A stretch of DNA of 64,000 bases from Methylotuvimicrobium sp018830325 (GCF_044788715.1 NZ_CP173170.1:4650001-4714000); one strand, 5' to 3'; counted from the first letter of the stretch, positions 1 to 8,496 are shown. Notes: generated by a model not told the origin, from the sequence alone. Numbers and translations: made by a program.

Positions 1-80
1 GTTAACCGGCTAGTCATTCGACCGAAACAGGGTAAAATCGCGGTATTATATCGAAGTGCCGTAAAATACGCTTGCGTTAC

Positions 81-109
81 TTGCCGGCTTGAGACTGTTT
101 AGGTATAAA
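81..109 (+). promoter_or_regulatory. Candidate sigma70 promoter for the PII-like gene
   Basis: TTGCCG at 81-86 and TATAAA at 104-109 are separated by exactly 17 bp. They lie 55 bp upstream of the ATG at 164, which has an AGGAG ribosome-binding site at about 155. The arrangement is read directly; its activity is inference. Confidence 0.5.
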
Positions 110-163
110 TAAGCCTACAAAGCAGTATTTAACCCAAAATCAGCCCTTGCGATCAGGAGATTT

Positions 164-511
164 ATGCGCTTCAAGCTCATCATGGTCTTTGTCGATGAAG
201 ACAAAACCGAACAAGTTCTTGACGCTTCCAGAGACGCCGGAGCGACGGGCGCGACGATCATCAATAAAGCCTTAGGCCAAGGACTGGAAAAAGTTGTCGG
301 TATTTTCGGTCTGGAAATATTACACCCGAGAGCCGTCGTGCTGATTTTGGCCGAGGAAAGGCGCGCCGATTGCGTTCTGAAAGCCGTTGCTGAGGCCGGC
401 AATCTCGATGAAAGCTTGGGCACCGGCATTGCAATACAACTCGATGTCGACAAGGCCTTGGGCCTCAGCGAGCATATCAAAGAACTAGAAAAACTAAAAC
501 CGACTAGCTAA
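164..511 (+). CDS. PII-superfamily (GlnB-like) signalling protein
   Basis: 115-residue protein with the size and beta-alpha-beta pattern of the PII superfamily: an N-terminal FKLIMVFVDEDKTEQVL strand/helix, a central Gly-rich stretch (GATGATIINKALGQGLEK) and a C-terminal ferredoxin-like half. It lacks the classical T-loop tyrosine motif used for uridylylation and has no amtB or glnA neighbour, so it is a divergent PII-like protein rather than GlnB or GlnK. Such proteins bind nucleotides and allosterically control a partner, usually a transporter or enzyme, but nothing here identifies the partner. The ATG start has a good AGGAG site and a candidate promoter at 81-109. It converges with the tautomerase gene, 18 bp apart. 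Confidence 0.75.
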   Translation: MRFKLIMVFVDEDKTEQVLDASRDAGATGATIINKALGQGLEKVVGIFGLEILHPRAVVLILAEERRADCVLKAVAEAGNLDESLGTGIAIQLDVDKALGLSEHIKELEKLKPTS

Positions 512-529
512 AGAGCGCTGCTCATCCTC

Positions 530-877
530 TCAGCCAAATGTTGAACCGTTCCATCCCCATAATTCGGCCGGGCAATTACTGAATTCGATATAGACTCGGT
601 CGGGCGGAATCGCCAACTCCTTTTCTAATAAGCGGCTCAACGATGCCGACAACGAACGTGCCTGCGCGCAGCTCAAACCGATACTTTTACACTCGAGATA
701 TGCCAAGGGCTTATCGCTGCCGCCGAACAACATCGGCTTGCCGGAAACCAGTTCGACCATGACATAGCGCTCCGACTTACCGGTCTCTTTGGCCATCAGT
801 TGCGACATTTCGGCCAGTAATGACGAAGATTTTTCATCGTCAATGGGGGTATTGGTATTGAGTTTTAGAAAAGGCAT
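530..877 (-). CDS. MIF-family tautomerase
   Basis: 115 residues, the standard length of the macrophage migration inhibitory factor/phenylpyruvate tautomerase family. Pro2, which becomes the N-terminal catalytic Pro1 once Met is removed, is present (MPFLKLNTN). The C-terminal signature DRVYIEF...AELWGWNGSTFG is typical of MIF. The family forms homotrimers in the cytoplasm and tautomerises phenylpyruvate or dopachrome-like keto-enols; the physiological substrate in bacteria is usually unknown. Start ATG at 877 has GAGGAAA upstream. It stands alone, convergent with the PII-like gene. Confidence 0.85.
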   Translation of the reverse strand: MPFLKLNTNTPIDDEKSSSLLAEMSQLMAKETGKSERYVMVELVSGKPMLFGGSDKPLAYLECKSIGLSCAQARSLSASLSRLLEKELAIPPDRVYIEFSNCPAELWGWNGSTFG

Positions 878-946
878 AACAATTTCCTCTTAAGATACGG
901 TAAAAAATAACATCCCCAAATGGTTTCCTCTCTGCGCTCACCGGTA

Positions 947-1221
947 TTACTCCCTTTATAATCAAAAATTAGCTAACTTTATGAAGGTATGGGGTGTGGC
1001 TAGCGAGGATGTCGGCAGCAGGGCAGATTTTTGCTCCTCGGCAATTGCTCCTGCATTGCCCTAATACACGCCATCCCTGGCGTAATGCAAAATCTGCATT
1101 CACGCCATCCCTGGCGCTCGAACGCTGCCGTCAAGCCCCCATGGATGGGTTCACGGAGGTCCTCGATAGACACATCCCATACCTTTTATTCTTAGACGGT
1201 TTTTCAATCAAAAGGGAGTAA
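947..1221. repeat. Dispersed repeat B, full-length copy
   Basis: A 275-bp unit bounded by imperfect inverted ends: TTACTCCCTTTATAATCAAA on the left and the complement of TTACTCCCTTTTGATTGAAA on the right. The core reads GCTAGCGAGGATGTCGGCAG ... CCCCATGGATGGGTTCACGG. An inverted copy occupies 32123-32419 and partial copies lie at 26890-27090, 41296-41365 and 61190-61350. An open frame at 994-1221 lies entirely inside the repeat and is not counted as a gene. Confidence 0.85.
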
Positions 1222-1326
1222 ATATACCTATCGTGCAAAAAGCAGCGACTGAGCGTCAGATTGCCGTGTCGTCCGGCAAGACTATTGGTGTTTTTGCATT
1301 AACGGCTTCGATAGTCGCGACGAAGG

Positions 1327-1367
1327 CGTCGCTCCCACAGAGGAATGCAAGCGCTGTGGGAGCGATC
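1327..1367. repeat. REP-like hairpin
   Basis: GCTCCCACAG at 1331-1340 is the exact reverse complement of CTGTGGGAGC at 1354-1363, giving a 10-bp stem with a 13-nt loop. It lies in the 880-1560 gene-free stretch, whose remaining part (1380-1560) shows only a fragment of the CCCACGCTGGAGCG type of short repeat also seen near 8700, 11810 and 43260. Confidence 0.6.
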
Positions 1368-1561
1368 CCCTGATCCTCCCTCACCTAGCGTTAGCTGAGG
1401 GAAGGCCGAGAGTGTTAAGTGACATTAATATGGCATCGAGACCTCATTAGCTAAGATTTTTCTGGTTCCCACAGCCCTCCGCGGGAATCCATACCTTGGC
1501 TGCCGTAATAAGATTGGTATACGTTCCCACGCTGGAGCGAGGAAACGAGAAAATCATCGAT

Positions 1562-2425
1562 TCAAGCAGAAACATTTTCCATCATAGCTATTTCATCTGC
1601 ACTGAACACGAAATCATATACCGATAAATCTTGTTTCATGTGCTCCGGATCACTCGTGCCGGTCAACGGAATCATACCGAGCTGCAACGCGAAACGAAAC
1701 ACGGCCTGCGCCTTGGTACAGCCGTGTCGCTTGGCAAGCTGGTCCATGACAGGGCGGTTCAATTCGGAAGCGTTTGCCGTCAACAACGAAAAACCCTGAT
1801 AAACGATGCCGTGCTCAATGCACAACCGGCGAACCTCGGCATCCCATTGCGTACGCGCAAAGCATCGGTTTTGCACGAATGCCGGCTTGATCTCGGCAAA
1901 TTCAATCAAGAGCCTTAATTGATCCTCGCTGATATTCGAAACGCCGATTAATCGCACCGAACCGGCTTTGCAAAGCCGCTCCATCGCTCGCCATACTTCG
2001 CGATCCGCTTCGGTCAAACCCCGACTTAGCGAAGGCCCATGCAAGATGTAGGAATCCAGATAATCGGTGCCCAGGTGCTGCAACGAGCTGTTGAATGATA
2101 GCTCGACTTGCGTGGCGTAATCCGCATCGGGATCGTAAGGAAGCCGATGATCTTGACTTGCCGCAAAGGTAAACTTGCTTTGCAGAAAAAGCTGGCCGCG
2201 TTTTAATCGGTTCGCTTCCAATACCTTGTTTAGCGCATGACCGACGCCCTCTTCGTAATAATGCCGCCGCTGATTCGCAGTATCGATGGCCCGAAAACCG
2301 GCTTCGATCGCTGCCGAGACCAATGCCTCGGTCCGCTCTTCCTTCCAGGCCGTCCCATAGAAAAAACTCGGGACTTCAATGCCTTGAATCAAACGCACCG
2401 GCCCCATTCGAACATCTTCACTCAT
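1562..2425 (-). CDS. Aldo/keto reductase family protein
   Basis: 287 residues with an aldo/keto reductase (beta/alpha)8 fold. The catalytic tetrad is visible as Asp48 (AIDTAN), Tyr56/57 (RRHYYEEG), Lys84 (LQSKF) and His129 (YILHGP). Family signatures VRLIGVSNIS and the late NADPH-binding GMIPLTGTSDPEHMKQDL segment are present. It should reduce a carbonyl to an alcohol with NADPH in the cytoplasm; the substrate cannot be told. ATG start at 2425 is preceded by a G-rich stretch. The gene is monocistronic, with repeats on both sides. Confidence 0.85.
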   Translation of the reverse strand: MSEDVRMGPVRLIQGIEVPSFFYGTAWKEERTEALVSAAIEAGFRAIDTANQRRHYYEEGVGHALNKVLEANRLKRGQLFLQSKFTFAASQDHRLPYDPDADYATQVELSFNSSLQHLGTDYLDSYILHGPSLSRGLTEADREVWRAMERLCKAGSVRLIGVSNISEDQLRLLIEFAEIKPAFVQNRCFARTQWDAEVRRLCIEHGIVYQGFSLLTANASELNRPVMDQLAKRHGCTKAQAVFRFALQLGMIPLTGTSDPEHMKQDLSVYDFVFSADEIAMMENVSA

Positions 2426-2497
2426 ATCCCGCCCCCGTTAAATTTTAAAAACCGTTTAACAACAGACCATACATTACCGAACGAAGAAATGAGCTCT

Positions 2498-2658
2498 TAT
2501 ACCTTTCGCACCTCAAATTTCGGCAGTGTCTTAGGAGGCACCGGAGTGCTCGGCTAAGGCTTTGTCAGCATGGAGCTGGCATAGAGCCTACAGGGATGTT
2601 ATTCACGGCGTCCTTTGACGGGCACCCCGGTGCCGAATTTTGATCTGCGATGGGTATA
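2498..2658. repeat. Dispersed repeat A, full-length copy
   Basis: A 161-bp unit. The left end TATACCTTTCGCACCTCAAA and the complement of the right end (TATACCCATCGCAGATCAAA) are imperfect terminal inverted repeats. The core contains TTCACGGCGTCCTTTGACGG. Further copies are at 3274-3433, 9164-9300, 18261-18365 (truncated), 26848-27140 (chimeric), 30570-30635 (deleted) and 40836-40948. Sequence 2660-2810 has no recognisable content. Confidence 0.85.
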
Positions 2659-2812
2659 TTTATTAAATATTGATTACCTTGATAATCAAGAACTCAACGA
2701 AACTCTTCGAATGGTCAATCATAAATCGTTTTGATCCAACTAAATTGCCGATTCATTTAATTGTCATATTTCGGCTTGATAATAACCTGTCACCCCTTTT
2801 ACCCCAATTAAA

Positions 2813-3214
2813 ATGATGCTCAGCTTTAAAAAAGCAGCCTTGCCGATAGCGATGATTATTTTACAAAGTTGCTCTGGTACATTAACCCAAACCGGCCCCC
2901 TAGAAAACAATCGAGGTTATTTCATCGATGCCTCGAATTGCTTCAAAACTTCGATGCACATGGAGCGCATAAAAGTGCCGACCGGGGGCGGTATGACCGA
3001 GGTTGAAATACCCGTGATATACAATGCCGGCGCCTTTACGAACTGCATGCGTTTTGCCGGACACAAAACGCCTAAAGTCGATTTAGAAAACTATTTAACA
3101 GTTTCGCGCCAGTGTTATTTGGAAGCGCGCGGCTTATCGAATGCCGACGATGTCTACGCCGACTGCGTGCATCGAAGCAGAATCGGTATCGAATTGCTTG
3201 AAGACGATGATTAA
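2813..3214 (+). CDS. Putative small lipoprotein, unknown function
   Basis: 133 residues. The N-terminus (MMLSFKKAALPIAMIILQSC) is a lipoprotein signal: a positive n-region, a hydrophobic stretch and a lipobox LQSC with the modified Cys at residue 20. The mature part is short, acidic at its end (ELLEDDD) and contains four further cysteines (about residues 43, 78, 101 and 117), enough for two disulfides in the periplasm. I do not recognise the family. Two tandem ATGs at 2813 and 2816 are possible starts and neither has a strong ribosome-binding site. It sits between two copies of repeat A. Confidence 0.6.
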   Translation: MMLSFKKAALPIAMIILQSCSGTLTQTGPLENNRGYFIDASNCFKTSMHMERIKVPTGGGMTEVEIPVIYNAGAFTNCMRFAGHKTPKVDLENYLTVSRQCYLEARGLSNADDVYADCVHRSRIGIELLEDDD

Positions 3215-3273
3215 CCAAAGCGTTTTTTCCACTTTTGAAGAAATAGGACTATCTTTAAGCCTGAGTACGACTT

Positions 3274-3433
3274 TATACTCATCGTAGATGAAAATTCGGC
3301 CTCGGGGCGCCCGTCAAAGGACGCCGTGAATACGTCCATGTAGGCTCTATGCCAGCTCCATGCTGGCAAAGCCTTTACCGAGCACCCCGAGGCCTCCTCC
3401 GGCACTGCCGAAATTTGAAGTGCGAAAGGTATA
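3274..3433. repeat. Dispersed repeat A, inverted copy
   Basis: Same unit as 2498-2658 in the opposite orientation, starting TATACTCATCGTAGATGAAA and ending in the complement of TATACCTTTCGCACTTCAAA. The two copies flank the lipoprotein gene as a large inverted pair. Confidence 0.85.
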
Positions 3434-3454
3434 ATCCGGCTGAATAGCCTATAT

Positions 3455-3566
3455 CCTAAAAAGAGCAGTTTGAGGCTTCACAAACACGGTGAAAGTGTTG
3501 TAGACCCTTCATGCTTCGACTTAGCTCAGCACGAACGGTCTACAACACATGTCAACTGCTCTTTTT
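3455..3566. repeat. Large imperfect hairpin
   Basis: AAAGAGCAGTT at about 3458-3468 pairs with AACTGCTCTTT near 3555-3565. An inner stem pairs GTGTTGTAGACC (about 3494-3505) with GGTCTACAACAC (about 3537-3548). The loop carries the short repeat CTTCGACTTAGCTCAGCACG. It could act as a terminator for the lipoprotein gene, but there is no proper U-tract beyond CTTTTT. Confidence 0.5.
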
Positions 3567-3653
3567 ACTGTGAAAGATCGTAAATTTGGATTCATTATCT
3601 AATTTTTCGATATGCAAAACTCCGTTCTGGCAATGCCGGTTCCGGAGAGGGGG

Positions 3654-3881
3654 CGGTTGCTCGATCGACAGGCGTCGGCGGCAGGGACAGCCGTCGTCGA
3701 GCCTACATGGACGTATTCACCCAGCACCTAAATCCAGCACCTAAATTCCATAGCCCATTGGCTATGTTTAATATTATGGCTAATTTAGGTGCTGGATGAA
3801 TTCCATAGCTCATTGGCTATGGTTAACTATCTTGGATAATTTAGGTGCTGGGTTCACGGCGTCCTGTCGGGCGAGTGACCG
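3654..3881. repeat. Repeat E interrupted by nested repeat C
   Basis: The outer arms CGGTTGCTCGATCGACAGG (3654-3672) and CCTGTCGGGCGAGTGACCG (3863-3881) are imperfect inverted ends. The core GACGTATTCACGGCGTCC is split after TTCA by the C insertion at 3720-3852. The same outer unit is at 6072-6229. Confidence 0.8.
3720..3852. mobile_element. Repeat C, two nested copies with target duplication
   Basis: The element begins CCCAGCACCTAAAT and ends AATTTAGGTGCTGGG. It is flanked on the left by TTCA (3716-3719) and on the right by TTCA (3853-3856), and the uninterrupted core elsewhere (for example 9240-9260) has a single TTCA. This is a 4-bp target-site duplication. A second C copy (CCAGCACCTAAATTCC ... 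GGTGCTGG) lies within the first at about 3734-3795. No protein is encoded, so any movement would need a transposase supplied in trans. Confidence 0.8.
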
Positions 3882-3970
3882 CACCCTCCCCAACGGAGAG
3901 CTTTCATTTGCCGGGGCGATGGCCAGGCCTTCATGAACGTTAGGTATATCGTTCGAACACAGGAAAAACC

Positions 3971-4996
3971 ATGCAAACCAACCATCATCCCTTCGAATTT
4001 CACGGCAATGCCGGCGAGTTTTTTAAAATTTGGATCGTCAATATTTTGCTTTCAATCATCACGCTGGGTATCTACTCGGCCTGGGCCAAAGTCAGAACGC
4101 GCCGTTATTTTTACAATAATACTTATCTAATGAACGCGCCGTTCGATTACTTGGCCGACCCGGTCAAGATCCTGAAAGGCCGTCTGCTGGTATTGGCTTT
4201 CGTGATCATTTATGTGGCGATTGCGGCGCTGTTCCCGGAAGCCGAGGCGGTTTTGATTCTGCTTTTCATTCCGGTTTTTCCATGGGTCATCATCAAAGCG
4301 CTCAAATTTAATTGGTACAATTCGGCTTACCGCAATATCCGTTTTCATTTCAGCGGAGAATATCTCAAAGCGCTATGGGTATTCATCGGCTCGCCGATTC
4401 TGGTCGCATTCACGTTCGGCTTGGCCTACCCCTATTTCACCAAAGCCCGAAAACAATTCGTGATCGATAACAGCGCCTACGGCATCAGTCGCTTCGAAAT
4501 GACGGCAAATACCGGTCAATTTTATACCGTCTACGGAAAGGCGTTGCTCATCTTGTTGGCCACTCTGCTCGCGGTCGCGGGATTTTCTTATGCCCTTTGG
4601 CAAGGAATCGGGTTGACTGACGGCCTCATCAATCCGGCCATTCCCGTTCTGGCACTTTTGCTGTTTTATCCCTTTTTGATGATAGTCTATGGCTATGTCT
4701 ATACCCAAATCACCAATCTTTCCATCAATCATACTTCGCTGCCCCAAATACAATTTGAAAGCCGCCTGGAAACAGCCAAAATCTGCTGGCTTTATTTCAC
4801 GAATGCGCTAGCTATCATTATTTCGTTGGGTTTATTGATTCCTTGGGCAAAGATTAGAATGGCACGCTATCGCATCGCTTGTCTGTCATTGAATTCGACC
4901 GGCGATCTCGATCGGTTCATCGCCGCGGAAGCCGAACAAGCCGAAGCGGTCGGCGAGGAAATCGGCGACTTTCTGGATATCGATATCGGCCTATGA
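3971..4996 (+). CDS. DUF898 (YjgN-like) integral membrane protein
   Basis: 341 residues. The start FEFHGNAGEFFKIWIVNILL followed by TLGIYSAWAKVRTRRYFYNN is the signature of DUF898/YjgN, and the signature half-repeats near the C-terminus (NALAIIISLGLLIPWAKIRM). Several hydrophobic helices (about residues 18-38, 72-110, 134-160, 190-212, 220-245 and 280-305) place it in the inner membrane. The function of the family is not established. The stop overlaps the ATG of the M48 protease (ATGA at 4993-4996), so the two are translationally coupled and probably act together at the membrane. The C-terminal tail is acidic. Confidence 0.8.
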   Translation: MQTNHHPFEFHGNAGEFFKIWIVNILLSIITLGIYSAWAKVRTRRYFYNNTYLMNAPFDYLADPVKILKGRLLVLAFVIIYVAIAALFPEAEAVLILLFIPVFPWVIIKALKFNWYNSAYRNIRFHFSGEYLKALWVFIGSPILVAFTFGLAYPYFTKARKQFVIDNSAYGISRFEMTANTGQFYTVYGKALLILLATLLAVAGFSYALWQGIGLTDGLINPAIPVLALLLFYPFLMIVYGYVYTQITNLSINHTSLPQIQFESRLETAKICWLYFTNALAIIISLGLLIPWAKIRMARYRIACLSLNSTGDLDRFIAAEAEQAEAVGEEIGDFLDIDIGL

Positions 4997-6012
4997 TCAG
5001 CATCAAGGCTCATTATTACGACGGCAAATCATCAGTGCAAACACCGGTCGACCTGGTTTTTTACGAGTCCGGCAAGGTCTTGATCCAGAGCGATGCACTG
5101 CAATGGGAAAGCACAGTCGACCGGCTTTCGATCGCGGCGCGTCTCGGCAATACCCGGCGCAATATTTTTCTACCGGACGGGGGTAAGCTTGAAACGGACG
5201 ACAATGCAGCGATCGACCGTGTATGCCGCTATTTCAACAAAAATCAGCCGCAATCCTTATTGCATTCTCTGGAAAAAAACCGGACTTACGTATTCGCGGC
5301 ATTGCTGCTGACTGCCGCGACAATTTGGGCCGGTATCGAATTCGGCGTGCCACTCGCCGCAAAGACTGTCGCAAACAGTTTACCCGCTCATGTCGAACAC
5401 AAAATCGGAAAAGAAGCGTTGATCAAGCTCGATGACTGGCTATTCAGCGAGTCAACTATCGGCAAAGGCACCCAGGCGGAACTAAACCGGCAACTACAAC
5501 AATTGACAGCTCACACCCTGCGCGAACACCGCTACCGTTTGCTATTCAGAAACAGCACAAAAATGGGCGCTAATGCGCTGGCCATACCGGGCGGCGACAT
5601 CATCCTGACCGACGATTTGCTGGACTTAGCCGAAAACAATGAACAAATCCTCGCAGTACTGGCGCATGAAATCGGCCACATCGAACACAAACACGGCTTA
5701 CGATCCTTATTGCAAAACTCGTTGACCGCATTGTTCATGGCAGGATTGCTGGGCGACATCGCCTCGGTCACCTCCTTATCGGTTGCACTGCCAACCTTCT
5801 TAGTCGAAACTCGCTATTCGAGACAGTTCGAGTTGGAAGCCGACCGCTATGCCGTCGAATTACTCGACAAGCAAAACATCCCTATCGAACATTTCACCCG
5901 GATACTCACTCTACTCGAACAAAGCCATGGTTTGAATCCCGAGTTCGATTATCTGTCTAGTCACCCAGCGACAGACAAACGTATCGGAACGATTTACGAT
6001 CGACGAAAGTAG
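4993..6012 (+). CDS. M48-family membrane-associated zinc metalloprotease
   Basis: 339 residues. The ATG at 4993 overlaps the stop of the DUF898 gene; an open frame reaches upstream to 4879 but lies inside that gene. Order: a soluble N-terminal domain of about 95 residues, one transmembrane helix (about 99-120), then an M48 peptidase domain. Zinc ligands are His225 and His229 in HEIGH, and Glu280 in FELEAD. This resembles membrane-anchored M48 peptidases coupled to YjgN-type proteins. The active domain is probably periplasmic or membrane-apposed. Substrate unknown; a membrane-protein quality-control role is inference from the Htpx/BepA/LoiP families. Confidence 0.85.
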   Translation: MISIKAHYYDGKSSVQTPVDLVFYESGKVLIQSDALQWESTVDRLSIAARLGNTRRNIFLPDGGKLETDDNAAIDRVCRYFNKNQPQSLLHSLEKNRTYVFAALLLTAATIWAGIEFGVPLAAKTVANSLPAHVEHKIGKEALIKLDDWLFSESTIGKGTQAELNRQLQQLTAHTLREHRYRLLFRNSTKMGANALAIPGGDIILTDDLLDLAENNEQILAVLAHEIGHIEHKHGLRSLLQNSLTALFMAGLLGDIASVTSLSVALPTFLVETRYSRQFELEADRYAVELLDKQNIPIEHFTRILTLLEQSHGLNPEFDYLSSHPATDKRIGTIYDRRK

Positions 6013-6071
6013 TCTCTTAGGGTTTCGCGACAAACAACCTCCCGGACCTATGGGACTTATAGTCTAGGATT

Positions 6072-6229
6072 CGGTTACTCGCTTGACAGGACGCCGTGAA
6101 CCCAGCACCTAAATTATCTAAGATAGTTAATCATAGCCAATGGGCTATGGAATTTAGGTGCTGGGTGAACACGTCCGTGTAGGCTTGACGGCGTCTCCCT
6201 GCCGCCGACACCTGTCAAGCGAGCAACCG
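6072..6229. repeat. Repeat E with nested C
   Basis: Inverted ends CGGTTACTCGCTTGACAGG (6072-6090) and CCTGTCAAGCGAGCAACCG (6211-6229) are complementary at 18 of 19 positions. The core contains ACGCCGTGAA split by the C copy at 6101-6165. Removing C and one TGAA leaves an E unit of about 89 bp. Confidence 0.8.
6101..6165. mobile_element. Repeat C, 65-bp copy with TGAA target duplication
   Basis: The perfect 15-bp inverted ends are CCCAGCACCTAAATT and AATTTAGGTGCTGGG. An inner stem CATAGCC/GGCTATG lies at about 6132-6149. TGAA is duplicated at 6097-6100 and 6166-6169. Together with the copy at 3720, which has the same site in the other orientation, this shows site-preferring insertion of a non-coding palindromic element. 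Confidence 0.85.
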
Positions 6230-6305
6230 AACCCTACATTAAATAGGGAAGTTCTTTAAGACTAAATCCTTAGCAAATCAATAAAGACAACTATCCTGAC
6301 ACAGA

Positions 6306-6321
6306 GGGCGCTTAAGCGCCC
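6306..6321. promoter_or_regulatory. Perfect 16-bp GC palindrome upstream of the GH57 gene
   Basis: GGGCGCTTAAGCGCCC is self-complementary and lies 75 bp upstream of the GH57 start. It could be an operator or the stem of a terminator; no U-tract follows. Function unknown. Confidence 0.35.
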
Positions 6322-6396
6322 AGCAAAGTCGACAGATTGATTGAGAAGACATACACTTTTGTCATTCTCACTCGTTGAAATCAATAGGACATAAAG

Positions 6397-8496
6397 ATGA
6401 GTATTTTTTCCAAACTATCGGATATTAACTGCCCCGAATCGCTTGCTTGCGATGCCTCGGGAAAAAACCCATCATTCGAGGTCAGCTTTCGCGCCGACGG
6501 CAAAATCCCGTTTCCGCAAGTGATATTGCATGGCGAAGGCCGGCAAAAAATCATAAAGGATGATGCGATCAGCAGCCGGGCCGACGACAAAGACGGCTAT
6601 ATTTATACCGCAAAGATACCGGCCGGTTTATTTGCATCAAACCACATCAATATACAGATCGAAGGCTGCCGCCAAGCCGACTTGAGCCGGGCAGGCGGAG
6701 ACGACTGGATCAAAGTCTATCGCGACTTCCGTCTCGTCGCGCCGCCCCGTCCCGCACGAAAAATAGAGATTACAGGCGACGTCAAGGTGTACTTCGGTAT
6801 TCACAAACATATGCACCAACCTTATTATCGTGCGGCCGACCCCGATTATTGGGATGGCGAAAAAGACGAGATCTTCGGCTCTCGGGTCGGCAATTACACC
6901 GGCTTTTTGCCGGCCGCAGTCCGCCAATATGGCGAGGGCGACTTGCCGCATGCCGGACTGTCGACCAGTTGGAGCGGTTCGCTGATCGAACAACTCGATC
7001 GCTGCGAGACACAAGGCTTGTGCGGCGGCCGTTTCGCGGGTTGGAAAAACGAACTGCGCGGCATTGCCGGCTCTAAAACTGCTCTAGGCAATCCCCGCAT
7101 GGCCTTTTCCGCGTTCGGCTACTTTCATCCGTTGATGGCGTTGATCCCGGCCCGCAACATCGTGCGCCACATACAATGGCATCAAGACGCGATACGCGCC
7201 CACTTCGGCGCCGAAGCCTCCAAAGTCTTGTTCCCACCGGAAACCGCCTTCCATGTCCGTATGATTCCGGCCCTGAGGGAAGCCGGCATCGAAGCGGTCA
7301 TCTACGATTCCATTCACCGCTACCGCGCTTGCCGCGACTATCCCTACGCCGGCATCAACGAAGGCATGCTGCCGCCCAACGTTTCGGAACAAGTCAACCC
7401 GCCGGTAGACGATTGGCTGCAACTGCACAACATCTGGGCCGGCTCGAAAATTTCCCCGAGCCTAATGCGGCCCGAATATATCGTCTACGAAGACCCGGAC
7501 GGCAAGAGTCATAAAATCATCGGCATTCCGGCCGAACGCTACATCGGCAACGAAGATGCCCGGGGCGGTTTCGGCGCCTTACAATATCCCGACGTTCTCG
7601 GCCAAGTCTACGATCAAATCGTTCACACCGGCAGCTTCGATCCGAAACACCCGCCTTTTTTTCTGCTGCATTCCGACGGCGATAATCACGGCGGCGGCGC
7701 GGACAGCTATTATCATCACAACACCGGCGAACTGGTGCGCTGGCTGCAAGAAGACCCGCGCTTCGAACTGACCACCAGCGAGGATTATCTGCAGCGTTTC
7801 CCGCCCGACCCGGCTCAGGCCGTGCATATCGAACCCGGCTCCTGGAGCGGCGCCGACAACGGCGACCCGCAATTCATGAAATGGTTCAGCCGCTACGACC
7901 AACCCTATTCGCCGGACCTGAACTCGTGGGCCGCACTCACGGCGCTACAAAACCTCGTGCATACGATCGAAGACAGCGCGCCGGAACACGCCGCGCTGCA
8001 AGAAGCCTCGCGCTTGATGCTTATGGCAGAGACTAGCTGTTACTGGTACTGGACCGGTCAGGATGTCTGGGATAAACAAGTCACCGAAGCGGCCAACAAA
8101 GGTTGGCAATTGCTGGGCGGCGCCGTTAAGAAGGTCGGTAACAGCACAGGACCGACCATTTTCGCCCCCTGGGTAACGCCGGAAAACCCGGGCGGCGATT
8201 GCTGGGGGCAGGGTTGCCTTAAAGCCGCGCCGAGACAAGCTACATTGCATACCTTCATCCACGACCTATCCGGCCTGAAGCGCACGACATTGGTGCTGCG
8301 CACCGGATCCGGCGAGAAACGCCTGGATCTCCACAATCACGGCCCGTATCCAAGCCACACCAACGCCTCGGTATCGGCCGATTATTGCACCGCGTCCTTA
8401 CCGGTCGGCGCAGGCGACGTACGTTATTTCATCGAAGCCGAAGATATCTGCGGCAATGTCTCGCGCAGCGCATTGGAGAGGATTTACTTGGCCTGA
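6397..8496 (+). CDS. Glycoside hydrolase family 57 (alpha-amylase/glucanotransferase-like)
   Basis: 699 residues. After about 125 residues of beta-rich N-terminal region, the GH57 catalytic domain starts with YFGIHKHMHQPYY (His140-Gln-Pro-Tyr143). The nucleophile is probably Glu282 in VLFPPETAFH, and the acid/base Asp lies in LLHSDGDNHGGG (427-429). GH57 enzymes retain the anomeric configuration and act on alpha-1,4 or alpha-1,6 glucans (amylase, branching enzyme, amylopullulanase). No signal peptide is seen, so it is cytoplasmic and likely to handle glycogen, but no glg genes are adjacent. The C-terminal 100 residues look like a beta-sandwich. Exact specificity cannot be set from motifs. Confidence 0.8.
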   Translation: MSIFSKLSDINCPESLACDASGKNPSFEVSFRADGKIPFPQVILHGEGRQKIIKDDAISSRADDKDGYIYTAKIPAGLFASNHINIQIEGCRQADLSRAGGDDWIKVYRDFRLVAPPRPARKIEITGDVKVYFGIHKHMHQPYYRAADPDYWDGEKDEIFGSRVGNYTGFLPAAVRQYGEGDLPHAGLSTSWSGSLIEQLDRCETQGLCGGRFAGWKNELRGIAGSKTALGNPRMAFSAFGYFHPLMALIPARNIVRHIQWHQDAIRAHFGAEASKVLFPPETAFHVRMIPALREAGIEAVIYDSIHRYRACRDYPYAGINEGMLPPNVSEQVNPPVDDWLQLHNIWAGSKISPSLMRPEYIVYEDPDGKSHKIIGIPAERYIGNEDARGGFGALQYPDVLGQVYDQIVHTGSFDPKHPPFFLLHSDGDNHGGGADSYYHHNTGELVRWLQEDPRFELTTSEDYLQRFPPDPAQAVHIEPGSWSGADNGDPQFMKWFSRYDQPYSPDLNSWAALTALQNLVHTIEDSAPEHAALQEASRLMLMAETSCYWYWTGQDVWDKQVTEAANKGWQLLGGAVKKVGNSTGPTIFAPWVTPENPGGDCWGQGCLKAAPRQATLHTFIHDLSGLKRTTLVLRTGSGEKRLDLHNHGPYPSHTNASVSADYCTASLPVGAGDVRYFIEAEDICGNVSRSALERIYLA

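Larger units (their letters stand above)
3561..3940. repeat. Segments shared in inverted order with 24318-24517
   Basis: Sequence 3561-3612 matches the complement of 24465-24517 (TATCGAAAAATTAGATAA...CTTTCACAGTAA) with few differences. Sequence 3905-3945 (TTTCATTTGCCGGGGCGATG...) matches the complement of 24318-24362. Between them at 3654-3881 sits the E/C composite repeat. The 750-bp stretch 3215-3970 therefore consists almost wholly of repeats. Confidence 0.7.

Noticed and set aside
164..511. Assignment as GlnB or GlnK
   Set aside because: The uridylylation tyrosine motif of the T-loop is missing, and there is no amtB or glnA neighbour.
994..1221. Open frame of 75 codons within repeat B
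   Set aside because: It lies wholly in a dispersed repeat, has no ribosome-binding site, and the frame is broken in other copies.
3720..3852. CRISPR array
   Set aside because: The repeated CCAGCACCTAAAT units are inverted ends of a palindromic element, with no regular spacers and no cas genes.
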